From positions 684,194-748,193 of the forward strand of contig MNCI01017954.1 of assembly GCA_015680685.1 (NCBI GenBank): a stretch of DNA of 64,000 nt. Direction: 5' to 3'. Shown piece after piece: positions 46,801 to 58,479 of the stretch; within the stretch, counting starts at the first letter, position 1, and every line of letters starts with the position of its first letter. This DNA is from Gnetum montanum. Lineage: Eukaryota > Streptophyta > Gnetopsida > Gnetales > Gnetaceae. The translations under genes were made by a program, and so were the position numbers. Under the pieces are notes generated by a model. It had not been told where the DNA came from and did not search any database. It worked only from the letters and a program-made list of their open reading frames with translations.

Positions 46801-48260
46801 GCCTAGTAGAACTAATTGGATGGAGGATGAATTGATTAAAGTGGCCAATAGACTTAGAATCCTGATCATTTAGTTAGATTTTCATGATAGCATATGAGAG
46901 TAGCAATAATAGGATTTGTTAGATAAAGAGTTGTAATAGCAGGATACCTTAGATGGACTAGTTACAGTGAATAGACAATATGTGCTTCAAAGGAATGATT
47001 GGATATGTGTTTCAATTGTGCTATGTTTTCACTAATTAGATGAGGTACACATGAGTAGATATCAACTACATTTAGGAAATGTGAAGATGTACAAGAACAT
47101 TTGATGCATTTATTAGTGGTTTAGTATGAAGAGGAATGTTTGCAATTATGTTTCTCATTGTCCAATGTACTAGTTGGTTTCCCATGACATATCATTATGG
47201 AAGTGGGATATTGTTAGGATAGATCTCATTATTGGATTTCCTTACACTTAGAGAGGACATGATGCTATTTATGTTATTGTAAACTTATTAATGATGTTTG
47301 TGCAATGCTACTATAACTATAGTGAGCACAAGGGGGATAACCTAATTATTCATTATAGAGATTGTGTGGTTACTTGGTGTTCTATAAAAGATAATCAATG
47401 TTATACATGTTCAATTTGTCTCTAGCTTTTGAAGAGCATTTTAGAAGGAGATGGGCATCTAGCTAAACATTAATTTAGCATATCATTCATAGATTGATGG
47501 ATAGGTAGAGTGAGTAGCTCATTTATTCAAAAAAAATATTATGTGCTTATGCCTTACACTTTACAGATAGTTGGGATCAAATGTTGCCTATTTTAAAGTT
47601 CTCATATATTAATAGTTATTAAAGGAGTTTATGTGTAGCTCCGTATAAGGTGTTGTATGGTAGGCCAAGGAAGACTCTATCATGCTAGGATACCATTAAG
47701 GATAGACCTCATGTGAGCATAGATTTGGTGCTATAGACTATTGAACAAATTAAAATGATATGTGATTAGTTGAGAGCAACATAGGATAGGCAAGAAGTCT
47801 ATGTTGATTGGTGTAGGATATTATTGTATGTCATTGTTGGTGGTCATGTATTTCTTCATGTTTCATCCTTGAAGAGCTTGATCTGATTTGGCCAAAATAA
47901 AAAATTAGCATCTAGATACATTGGACTATTTGTGATTCTAAAGAGGATTAGTAGGATGGCTCACAAATTAGCATTTCCTCCATAGTTGATAAGGATCTAT
48001 GAGGTATTCCATGTATCTATGTTGAGAATATATGTATTAGGTGAATAACATGTAATGGACTTATCATGTGTATAGTTATAGCCCAATGTTATATTGTTTA
48101 AGAAAGCAATTTAGATCATTAACAAGATGGTTTAGTAGCTTTGTGGTAGGACAATATCTATGATAAAGATGCAATGGCATAGACATGGTTCCTAGGAGGC
48201 CACATGGAAGCTAAAAATAGACATGTGAATTGGATATTGAGAGATATTTTGGGAGGAATA
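43880..48260 (+). pseudogene. Decayed chromovirus-like gag-pol (element G)
   Basis: Motifs in order: gag core KKFIKGLHQILKHHLLPL (about 44,490); knuckle remnant RCG.FSHIQKN (44,780); protease end LHVMNLGKYDVILG (45,255-45,300). RT follows with LFV.KKNVSL.LYIDYKKLN (45,740-45,800), FFNIDLKFGYYQL (45,880), IAFQTQYSPYKFLV (45,940) and FMIVFINDILVYSS (46,060-46,105; YxDD equivalent IND). RNase H DGFECVLMQDEKVVAYAYQK lies at 46,530. The integrase has SLWKWDIVRIDLIIGFPYT, DSWDQMLPILKFSYINSY, VAPYKVLYGRPRK and SRYIGLFVILKRISRMAHKL, up to HVSMLRIYV (48,020) and EATWKLKIDM (48,205). The order RT-RH-IN and the C-terminus fit Tekay/CRM-type chromoviruses. Stops occur every 10-20 codons; very old copy. 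Confidence 0.75.
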
Positions 48261-49384
48261 TTACTAAGTAGGGAAGAGTGTAACTACTTACTATAAGACC
48301 TTACAGTATTATATTATGTTTAATTATACATGAATAAACTTGGTTGGGGTCATGAGGATGTATAGCTAGTCATGATATTATGATGATGTGTTTTCTATGA
48401 TTTAATGATATGATGCTTATGATTATAATTTATCATGATTATGCACATAAATCTTGCTAGATGTGTAGTATGACCTTCATATTCATTCTATGATTATATA
48501 TTATAGCTTTAGTATCAGTATTATTTAGCATATTATGTTTTGTGATTATAAATCAATGTTGTTTAGCTTATCATGTTTTGATACCATGATGACTATCATG
48601 TAATGCATGTTAGAGCCATGTCTAGTTAACATGTGTTACGATGAATGTATGCCTTTATGTTATAGATGACATATAATATATTTAGGATCAATTGATATTT
48701 TGTTTGGATGTTTTGTGCGTGGGTTATAAAGAGTGGATCCCTTAACAGTATTTGGGATAGGGAAATTAAGTAAAAACCATTATAAAATGTAAATCATAAA
48801 TAAAAGTAATTTTATTTTATTTATATTATTAAATAGAAAAATTATTCATCATTCCTCCTATCACATCCCCATTCCCAAATGATGCTGCTAGCTAACAAAG
48901 ATGGTGCCTCTTCATAACAAGTGTCATTGTTATCATAAAACAACCCAAAAGGGTAGTTGTAATTAAGATACAAAAGGGCATGTTGCAATAACGAGCATGT
49001 ATCTTGAGGTAACATTTGGGGATGTGACCTAAGAAATTTATACTCAGGCTTATAGGTCATGCCAAGCATGGAGTAGTGGAGCCTAGAATGGCAAGTCATG
49101 GGAGCTTGGTGAAGCATGACAAGAAGTGGACTAGCCATCCCTTTTGGCTAGGTTATAGGCATAATTGTAGTGGCAGTGCTGGATTTCCTCTAAGGGATAG
49201 ATGTCAAAGAAAGAAAATCCCAAGGAACACTCTCAAAGCATGATCCAAATACACTATGTCATATCAATAAAGCATTCCTTTCTTTCTCTTTATGCATTTT
49301 CTTTGTTATTTCCTTTACACATAATGTCAAATGTTACAGATATTTCGCATTTGGTATATTGTCTTCATATGCATAATGTCACAA
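48261..49384. other. Non-coding stretch, probable LTR remnants
   Basis: 48,265-48,740 follows chromovirus G and may be its 3' LTR (starts near TGTAACTACTTACTATAAGA), unproven. 48,840-49,140 holds an open minus frame without known motifs. The part before 49,384 may be the end of another LTR because a primer-binding-like site follows. Confidence 0.3.
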
Positions 49385-49402
49385 TTGGTATTAGAGCAAA
49401 CC
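49385..49402 (+). promoter_or_regulatory. Isolated primer-binding-like site
   Basis: TTGGTATTAGAGCAAACC resembles the tRNA-Met site TGGTATCAGAGC, and is preceded by TCACA as expected at an LTR end. It marks an old Copia- or Ty3-type element of which nothing else is recognisable. Confidence 0.4.
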
Positions 49403-49762
49403 ATGACCCAAGGGCCATTCAAAACCATGGGTTGACTATAACCTAATGATGAACCATAGAGCCATGAACTAAGAAGAATCATGGATCACTAATCAACAAA
49501 ATTCTTTCATGATATCGTTAATCAACAAAGATCTGATTAAGTCCTATCAAGATTCATCAATTGCAAGAGATGTTGCTAAGACAAAAATACATTGATCCAT
49601 GTAACTTTTACCCATCATAATGTTAGAAATATTAATTGATTAAGGTCATTGTTAAGTTTCTCACAAAAAGCTAGTAACCATGACTTGAATTGATCTTGTT
49701 TTGTTGAAACTCATTATCCTAAATAACTTAGAGTCATTTATAATTTATCAAGTCATCCATAC

Positions 49763-52683
49763 TATTGGCACATTTGGCCATTCCATGGAACAATTGGAAT
49801 ATTATATTCAAAATTGGAACAATCCACGATTGTAAATTTGAGGCTTTAGTGTTGTGGGTTGATGGGTATTTTTGGAGAAGTAATCCACTGGTAAAGAATT
49901 TTGATGTTGAGGCCTTCTTGGAAAACAAAATTAAAATTCCAAATTATTCCTTTATTTAAGATTGGAATAGCAAACAAAGGATGAAATTATTTACCGGAAA
50001 AAGCATACTCCCTGTTAATGTTGGAAAAATAGACACCACCATGGATAATGGATTATTAAGGTCTAGTTAAGAGTTGGAAGTGTGTGGAAGATCTCACAAA
50101 TGAATTACCAATAGGTTTTGAATTTCATTTGATAAATTTAAATTAACAAAGGATGAGAAGGTTTCTGTTGCAGATGAACCTGAATTTTCGCAAGTCGAGA
50201 AGCCCATTGATAACGTTGCCGAAATTTAGAAGATCTGAAATACAGAACTGAATGCTGTGGTTTTAAGCTTTTGGGCATCACTGGCAAATACATTGTCTAG
50301 TACCTGCTCGGAATCGCGCCCGCGCATTAGCTGGATTAGTGAATCGATGTCATCGAACATAGCCGCAACCGACTCGCCGGAGGCTGAGAACAGTGAGTCC
50401 GAGTTCTTGGAGCACGTGGAGGCCCTTTTCCACAACTGAGCTGTATTAAGGGGGTTTTGGCAGTAATTGCGTACAGGCTGTGTAGGAAGAACTCGAGCGA
50501 GTCTAGGGCATAGCGTAGCATGCTCATATTTGATTTTAGCGATGGCACCTACGGCCTATTCAAGATCATTGGAAAGATGAATTTCAGAAGAATAGGTGTC
50601 TGTTTCATGTGATAAAAAAGTTTTGGTTTCCAACTATAATAGCAGCTAATGTCTCAAAATCCCTGGTGTTGGAAGAAAACTTCATAAGCCAAAAATTTTA
50701 CCAATTGCCACAGATGGACGCTATGTACGGAAGGCAGTGAAAATATATGAGGCGATGATTGATTTGCTCTGCTCAAGGATATAAATACATTGCAAATTCC
50801 TATATAATCATCAAAACCTGAAGAGAATTTGTGAGAGGCAAAGGTTACAACAGTTGCAGATTCTTATGGAACACACGGCGACATTTCCTAACGTGGTGGC
50901 TAAGCCTTCTCCCGTGATGGCAATTGTCGGTAATGATTTTCGACAAGGCAAGATAATTTGAATTAGTTGCTGGTAGTTACAGGATTGGTGCCTTCACATT
51001 CGGACTCATATTTTGAGCCATCACCAAATTTAAATTTCTATATCTAGGGGTACAAGAAAGGATAAATTATCTTTATAAATTAACTATCGTTACCACCAAC
51101 TTCTACACCCCAAGGTGGATATTACATTATATTTTTATGAAAAAATTTATTAGGGCTTAATGACATTTAGTATTTAAAATTTTAATAAAATAATTAAATT
51201 AAATTAGGGATTTTGGATTTATTTTAATAAATTACTTACAAAAGCAATATTTATAATATTTACAAATATTAATTCCTCCTAACTTTATGTGTAACTTCCT
51301 AACTACATAACTTCCTCCTAACTAAATGGGTAAGTTGTAACCTCCTTACTTGGGAGAAAAGTTAGCTAGGATATTTTGGAATATAACTACCTTATGAACC
51401 TTATAAAAAGGCTTCATGGGTAAGGAAAAAAGAGGAAGGACTTTTGGGGAAGACACTTCATACATCACACTTTGGAAGGCTACTAGTTAGCACTTGGGCT
51501 CTCACTTGAAGACACATTTTGGGTCTTGAGAAGGGCATTTGTAAAGAAGATTTGTAAAGAAGATTGCTTGTAAGATGGATTGCTAAAGAAAATATTTCAG
51601 CCTCTTTGTCATGGTCCTGTGAATTATGTATTTTATTTTTTATTTTGTTTAAATTGTTTAGATAGTGGTTTAGATAGTATCATCCTTGGCAAGTAATATT
51701 GGGATTTTTAGATTGCTCTGCCTGTTCTTGTTGCTCGATAGAAATTTCTATTAAAATTTTGCCATAGAAGCGCTTGTGCATAAAAGCCTTAAGAGCATTT
51801 TAGTAGTAAATTTTGTTATTGTGCAATGTATAGGAACTGCTATTGGGATTGTTGTAAGAGAGCCTTTGCTTGTAGTCATGCTGTTGAACAATTCAGTAGT
51901 CAAGAGGGTTCAGAAAATCTTTGGTATTTTGATGGGACCAGAATAGCTTCTTTTTATCTTTAAAGTGAATTTCTGTCATATTTCAATCAAAAATTGTCAA
52001 GTCTTTTGAAGGTTCTATTGAATGCAATCGTTGACATCTATTATCTAGCTAGAATGGAGTCTTGTATGTGGTAGTTTACACAACAATTTTTGGTACCATA
52101 GTAGGATTGTCTTGAAGAAATTGCTTATTTGAGCCTTGGAAGTTTGAACAATTCATAGATATTCAGTTTGGAATAGCTTTATTGCGAAGTGTTTACTCGT
52201 GTCATTTTACCTTGTTTAAATATTTGAGGTCCACACAAATTTGCTTTCTTTTCTTTTCTATCTATTTCCATCGAATCGTGCTCTATTTCTAGTTTTCTTA
52301 TGGAACTATCTCTTTCTCTGGGCAAAATTAGGAGTAGATTTGTGGAATTATGCTCAAATGTTTTTGCAAAATTTTATATGTTACAAGTAGGTATTATAAG
52401 GACCGCATAGACTAGGCAATTGAACAAAATAGGAAACTTTCAACGACTCATAGTACTTGGCAAAGTTGGCTGAATCTCTTTAAAGTAAGTCATTTGTAGT
52501 TTACACACAACACAATCGTTACATTTCACACAACCACACGCCGCAACAGCACACACACATACTCACATTAACTACTAAGTTTATTTGGAGGTATCTGGGC
52601 CTTGGTGTTACCAAAGACCAACAGGCACCTAAATCCTGTTCGAGGACACTTGTTGGCGGTCACGTCCCAAACGGTCGCCAACA
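49763..52683 (+). mobile_element. A3 solo LTR with perfect target duplication
   Basis: LTR of 2,921 bases opening TATTGGCACATTTGGCC and ending CGCCAACA. It is flanked on both sides by CATAC (49,758-49,762 and 52,684-52,688), a perfect 5-base target duplication, so this is a solo LTR left by LTR-LTR recombination. TATA box at 51,402-51,408. From about 51,270 to the end it matches A1. The inner 49,810-51,050 is unrelated to A1 or A2 and holds a GC-rich, gene-like insert. Confidence 0.88.
50150..51020. pseudogene. Unidentified gene-like insert in A3 LTR
   Basis: 50,270-50,540 is much richer in GC and CpG (TCGCGCCCGCGC) than its surroundings, as expected of host coding DNA caught recently relative to the LTR. 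On the minus strand two overlapping frames give LRYALDSLEFFLHSLYAITA and AAMFDDIDSLIQLMRGRDSE; on the plus strand PEFSQVEKPIDNVAEI and a Ser/Glu-rich frame are also open. A second part (50,700-50,960) reads YVRKAVKIYEAMIDLLCSRI on plus. I do not recognise either protein and cannot choose the strand safely. Confidence 0.4.
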
Positions 52684-52859
52684 CATACATTAACTTAATA
52701 ATGTTGGTTTGGTAGAATAAGTTAGTGAACCTTCCAAAATCTTAAAAATTTAACTTTATTTTTGAACCTTAAGATGATATTCAATGCATAGTACTCGTTG
52801 AGATGATTCTAATAGTACAAATTTCATCTTGATTAGAGTTACAGTTTGAAATATATCAT

Positions 52860-55011
52860 TGAAACACCATCAATTTTGGGCTCTTGTGACTTAGTGCCAG
52901 ATTCATCCAAGCATTGAGACCTAGGAAAAATCTCTCCAAAGGTACTGTCATGATGGGCTGCATAGATCGCATGGCACCCCGAAATTCCAAACACCTATAA
53001 GGCTTTCTCTAGGCTTGTCTGCTACGTTCCTTAGCACAGTCAAAGTAGCACCTAGTTGCAAGGCCAGTTCGCACAAATGGAGCATTAGGGGTGGACCATA
53101 CAGTTCAACAAATTTTCTATCTTCTGGGCTATCTTGGTTGCTAGTCCAACTAAGTGCCAAGCTAGGAGCTACTAAAAATTTTTAGGATGGACAAAATACT
53201 TTGTAAATTTTCTATTTTTGACCTGCTACGCTACGCTATGCTACACAACATAGACAACGTAGCAGGCCATGAGATGCTGAAATTTTCCCAAGTGTTGGGC
53301 CAGACATAGAAGGTGCATTTGGTAATTCTTTGGCTTCCAAGGATGCTTGCCCTATTGCATCCCTGGAGTATGATCAACATGACATGAAAAAATAAGGCAA
53401 GTTTCATGAAATACATCCTAATTTGGGTGCCACATTTCACAACATAGGACAACATAGCAAGGTGCCAGCATACCAAAATCTTTCCTTAAGTTATTTTGAC
53501 ATGAAAAATGCATTTGACCATTCTTCGACCTCCAAGGCTACTTGCCCCACTTTTTCCCCAAAACATGATTAAGGTCCCATGCCAGAGCATTGTAGGTTAA
53601 GTTAAAATTCATCCAAAATTAGGTGCTACATTGTGCTATGCTACATAGCGTAGCACAATGTAGCAGACATATCAAGGTCAAAAGTGTCTCAAGAATGAAA
53701 CCAGGAGGTCTCAGGCTCTTTCGACATGAAAAGCATGATGGAAAATTGTTGAAGTTTCTTGCCTTGCTGGGTCTCAAAGTGGTGCTCTTAGTTTTTAACA
53801 AAATTTATTCACAAAGGTGTGCTACATTGTGCTATGCTATGTAGCATAGCATAGTGTAGCGGGTTGGTGTTTACACTACTCTGCTATGTTGGATAGCGTA
53901 GATGGCGTAACACTTGAGAAGAAGCCTCGGGACATCTCTAGAAGTTCCAAAACTCATCATCGATGCTTATTTTTGCTCCAGCATCTCCTTGATATCCAAG
54001 ATCAGTAGTTTGCTTTATTTTTTACACCCCTTGTTGATTCCCAAAAGTTGTCCCTACGCTTTATCCTACTCAAAAGAGAAGGAAAGACATAGTCCTGAAG
54101 CATAGGCTATAATTTGCATTTATTCTAGACACTCTTGTAAAGACATGATAGTCTTCAATTTTAGCACATGTACTATGGGCAATGTGGTCATAGTAGGACA
54201 ACTATTTCTATTCTTGTTTTTATTCCATTCAGAGTAGGACATTAGCGTAGCACCACACCTTAAGCATAGCACACCAGCATGGCACATCCACGGTCATGCT
54301 ACGTGGGACCCATGACACGTGGTGCCAAAACCATGTCTCTCCCCCAACCCTAGCTCTATAAATACCCTAGTAAATGACATTCTAAGTGTTGGATTTTGTA
54401 GTTGGCTCTAGGAGAAGATTGGCAAGCAGAAGGCTGATGAGCAGAAAATCTCAACATTAGTCTTCCAAATCCCTATTCCACTCCCATGCTTGAACATGAT
54501 ACTTTCCCAAGCATAGCATAGCAACGTTCAGAGCAACAAGCATCAACACCAAGTTTGCAACACTCTAGAGAGCATGACCATATTGCCCTGCTGCCTAGCT
54601 ATTTCTATTTACATTGCACACCAATTGTACACATCATTCAATCAAAATTCATGTCCCCAAATCTTGGGGTGATGCATTTCTTAACTCACACTCTCATTTC
54701 ATTCTTTTTCTGCAGCATTTTAAATTGTTAGCATATTTATTTCTTTGTATTTTCATATGCACCTATGCCCATATTCTCTCACTGTTATACATGTTGTGCA
54801 CCTACTTATGCTGAACTCGTATACGTGACACTTAAAAATCATTATATATGAATGGTTATTTAACACCAAATAAGTACCTAATTGATTGACCAAACCGCTT
54901 AGGGTGTCCCATTTCTATTTTTTCCAACATCGCCCTCTCACTGACTCGGGGTTAGGCTATATGCCTGGCAACCTCTTGGTGTTCTAGCCATCGATATTTT
55001 TAGGTGCCATA
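52860..55011 (+). mobile_element. B4 5' LTR
   Basis: Plus-strand relative of the B LTRs, opening TGAAACACCATCAATTTTGG and ending CCATA five bases before the primer-binding site; about 2.15 kb. TATA box TATAAATA at 54,357-54,364. U3 holds three units of about 197 bases (53,272-53,862), each ending in a palindrome. Words such as AGCATAGCA recur at 54,240-54,310 and 54,510. The flank before it is ATCAT; the right partner was not found because the element is truncated. Confidence 0.8.
53272..53862 (+). repeat. About 197-bp tandem repeats with palindromic ends in B4 U3
   Basis: Three units (53,272-53,470, 53,470-53,667, 53,667-53,862) share ACATGAAAA...CATTTGACC-type text and end in GCTAC...GTAGC palindromes. 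The best is 53,624-53,665: TGCTACATTGTGCTATGCTA followed by its near-exact reverse complement, a 42-base inverted repeat. Another is 53,820-53,860. Confidence 0.85.
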
Positions 55012-55016
55012 GTTTT

Positions 55017-55035
55017 TGGTGCTAGAAGGAGGCCC
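55017..55035 (+). promoter_or_regulatory. B4 primer-binding site
   Basis: TGGTGCTAGAAGGAGGCCC, matching the minus-strand sites of B1-B3 apart from the last bases. It proves that B4 belongs to the same family despite its different U3 repeats. Confidence 0.8.
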
Positions 55036-55500
55036 TGAACCTCCATTCTATGTGCTATGGGAAGTCCTACATGCTTTCTACACCCTCATTAGTAGCAACA
55101 AGCTAGCATAGACATAACACCCCTATGGACCTACTATAGTAGTAGCTGGCTCTTAGGCTAGCGAAGGAGTGGTCTACATCTGCCTCAATGTAGATTAGTC
55201 CTTGTTGATGGCTCTACTGGAATCCTGTAGGATGAAAAGCCCAGAAGTGTCTACTATGTTATGTTATGTTATCTCTATTCCACGTAGCATAGCATGAATA
55301 GCATAACACTTGCAATGCAAGAATTTTCTCCAATGTAGCAGTTCCCCCTAGCATAGCATAACTATGTAAACTATTACTTTTGGTAGTTCTTTTAGACTTT
55401 CTCATTTCTGGCTATTTAGGCATGTTAGCTCAAAAGTTACTATATTTCACCATTTTCCATTAATTAATATATTGTGCACATCCTCTTTGACACAACAAGA

Positions 55501-57368
55501 ATGAATCCACCTAACACCTCCCCTACCACTTTGGGCTTCGAAATAGCTCATCCCCTATAATGTGGGATGGATCCCAAGAAACCACATAGCTTAGTACAAA
55601 TACCATGGTTGTCTCTTTGACTACAACATCAATCGTTCGAACATATGCCTCATGATGAAGAGAGATACAACTTTTTATGTGCAAAGATACCATTAGATTT
55701 TCATGAATTCAAGGAAAAGTGTAATTTTTAAATTATCCATCAAAATGGAAAGGAGTTCCTTCCTACTTCTAAGACTATCATCCCGCTCATTGAAACATTT
55801 CAATGTCTTTTAAACCAACTTTTGCAATTGGGTGGGCCAAGAGAATGAGACATAGTTTCTCACTATGATGAACCTCTTCATGATAGACAAGAGGAGTTAG
55901 AATCCCACTCTGAGGGTGGTGGCCCTATCTATGCCACATTTGCTCAATCTACTTCCATCTTTTGTTCACACCAATCGTAATCATCCACTTCTTTTGTAGC
56001 TACCACGACACTACCACACCCCAAACCCTCCTTGGTGATGGGTAGTAATCAAATGCTGTCATCACAATAGCATGTAGGGCCATTGACTTCATTCCCCTTT
56101 ATCATTCCTTCTCAGTCTATTCAAGTTGCGTAACCAACATCTGTGACATCTACACTACCCTATGTGCATACCATGCCCACATCACAACCATATATAAGTC
56201 CTGCTTGTATTACCTCTTCTGTACCCATTCCACTATCAATAGCAAGCCCAACCTCAACAACATGGTGGACAACAAAATATTTTCCTACAATTTAAATGTC
56301 TCAGATGCCACAATACATACAACCCCACACATATCAAGTTTCACACATGGTACAACCAACCATGGAGCTATGGGCTGCTCTAGCAACTAGACACGTAACC
56401 ATCCTCATGGCACCACCAATGGTAGCTGTGCTAACAGCACCACCTACTGGGCTATGGGCCACTCAAGCGGTGCCACCTGCAAGAGCTATGCTAATAGCAC
56501 CTTCAATGGGATTGGTTGCTACACTAGCAACACCTCCAATCATGGCTACTTTGATAGCTCCACAAGTCATCCAATTCATGCAATCTCCCGTAACACCCCC
56601 AGGACTGGACCAAGCCTTTCAGCTTATCCAAACCCTTATGAATGAAGTTAAGTGGCTTAAAGTTGCTGGTTTTGAAATGGTCCCAGTCATGGATTTTTAT
56701 CATGATGACCTAATTAGCCCTATCATTCCTCCACTTACATTGCCTCCTGGGGTACACTCCTCCAGTTCACAAAATAATCTTTGTTATTACAACCATGGCC
56801 ACATGCCACCATTCATATTTTTGCCATGTCATTAATTGGTAAGGCTTTGGATTGGTATCCCATGCTTCTTTGCATGTCAATTTCAATGTTAGAAGAATTT
56901 TTGAGCCAATTTGTGACTCACTTCAAGTATAACTTGAAGCCAAAAGTTACCCTAGATCAACTTATGAATGTTAAGTAAGAACCATTAGAACTCATTCAAA
57001 AATTTATATAATGCTAGAGTGCTACTTTGAATGAAATCCATGAACTGATTGTTGAATCCCATTTACTTGCTATCTTTAAAGGAGTTGTAAATGATTTCAT
57101 CAAATCTAAGTTATATTACTTAGCACCACATTCCCTTAGTCTAGCTTTCGCGCAAACAGAAAGTATACAAGATGTAGTAGAAGCAAGTAAAGACCCAGCC
57201 TACATAACTTACAAAAATGTGTATGCAAAGAAAGAGAAAGAAAAGGAAAAGGCCACTATGGCCCTTGTGGCCAATGAAAATAAGCCCAATAACAAAAAAC
57301 CTACCAAAGTACCTAAAACCACAACCATTGTTGTGAATACTTCTCTTCAAAACTTTTCTTCAGCTTAG
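55501..57368 (+). pseudogene. B4 gag
   Basis: ATG at 55,501 opens MNPPNTSPTTLGFE, the counterpart of MDPTNTNTY in B2; YNFLCAKI and IIPL further on align with YNFICVNI and VIPL there. A Pro/Ala/Thr-rich stretch follows (56,390-56,600), then FYHDDLISPIIPPLTLPPGV, IFAMSLIGKALDWYP (56,818-56,865), FLSQFVTHFKYNLKPKVTL and MNEIHELIVESHLLAIFKGV, up to SKLYYLAPHSLSLAFAQTES and a Lys/Glu-rich tail. Reading needs all three frames. Homology to B stops at about 57,368, before knuckle and protease. 55,036-55,500 is the leader. Confidence 0.75.
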
Positions 57369-57855
57369 GGTTTAATTTTGCATTATTATCAACATAGATT
57401 TTAGTCATTATCTATTGCAAATCTCTAGAATTCTTATCAAAGCTTAATGATAATATTTCTTGGTTGGTGCCACACCTTTCATTGAACTCAATCAAATTTC
57501 ATGGGTATATTGATCCTTTTACATCATCACACAATAACATAGCCCAATAATTTAAATCCTTGATGTTCCATGAAAATGGTAATTTTTGTAATGACAATTT
57601 TTCCAAATAAACATAAACTTCTTTTTCTTCAACATTTATATATAGTAACAAAAATAAGTAAAATATTAATTAATTTTTAGGGAAAGAACCCTTGTGGCTT
57701 AAGGCTCAATAGGGATGAATACATCCCAGTCCTAAAATTTTCAAACAAGATAATTAAAGCTAAGTTAAGGAAACAAGATGACATTGTATAGTAATTATGA
57801 CTTTCCCCAAAAGTTTTTGTTCTTATGCTTGATCATACTCAAGCATAATTGTCAC
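57369..57855. other. Unrecognised stretch between B4 and A5
   Basis: AT-rich and without motifs. The 3' LTR expected downstream of A5 (leftwards) is absent here, so A5 is truncated at its 3' end. Confidence 0.35.
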
Positions 57856-58314
57856 TTAAGCTAGTATAGCTATTTGTAATTCATTATCCCAATCCCATCC
57901 TTCCTTGGATTCCTTGGAACTCTCATCTTCCTTGGGCTCTTCTTCTTCTTTTTGCTTTTTTTCTGAACCTTCGAGCCTCCCTTCAATGTCATTTTTAGGC
58001 TAATTTACTAGGACAACCTCATAATTGAAAACCTAATTTAGGCTCTCCTTAGTAATGTTCTTTCTTTGTGAGAAATCTGAACACTCTAGAAATTTAACCC
58101 ATTCTTAGATGTGAATTAATTTACCACTTATGAGTGTGAAGAACTCATCAAAGAGGTAAGTCATAAATGGAAAATTATAGGATACTTTGTAAGAGACATC
58201 TCTATAAAATATCCTCTACACATGCTCAAGGCAACACCCAAATAGCTATGGAATGAAAGGCCTCATGCTCATATTGAATTTTCTTGAATCTACAAGCAAT
58301 TTTCTTCTTACCAT
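57856..58314 (-). pseudogene. A5 ORF3, second copy of the post-integrase protein
   Basis: One uninterrupted reading frame of 153 codons apart from five internal stops and no frameshift. ATG at 58,314; MRPFIP, FGCCLEHV, then FPFMTYLFDEFFTLISG align without gaps to GCCPEHV...PFMAWLADEFSFLTRG of A1. The C-terminal part is acidic/basic (EEEEPKEDESSKESKEGW) like the A1 tail. It follows integrase in the same strand and order as in A1. Retention of frame and of the core spacing suggests the protein was under selection while the family was active. Confidence 0.68.
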
Positions 58315-58479
58315 TAGCCTTAATTTTCCAATCATGATACAATTATGGATTTTATAGATTGGCTTCAACTTCCTATATAGTCCTAAGGAAATTAGTTATG
58401 ACACACTATGTACATATTTACAAATTTCATTGTCTATCCTTGAGTTGCTCTAAGTGGGAAATTATCCAACATAATTCTT

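Noticed and set aside
53220-53900. Inverted-repeat DNA transposon ends (MITE)
   Set aside because: The palindromes recur inside 197-base tandem units of an LTR with defined ends, primer site and gag, so they are U3 repeats.
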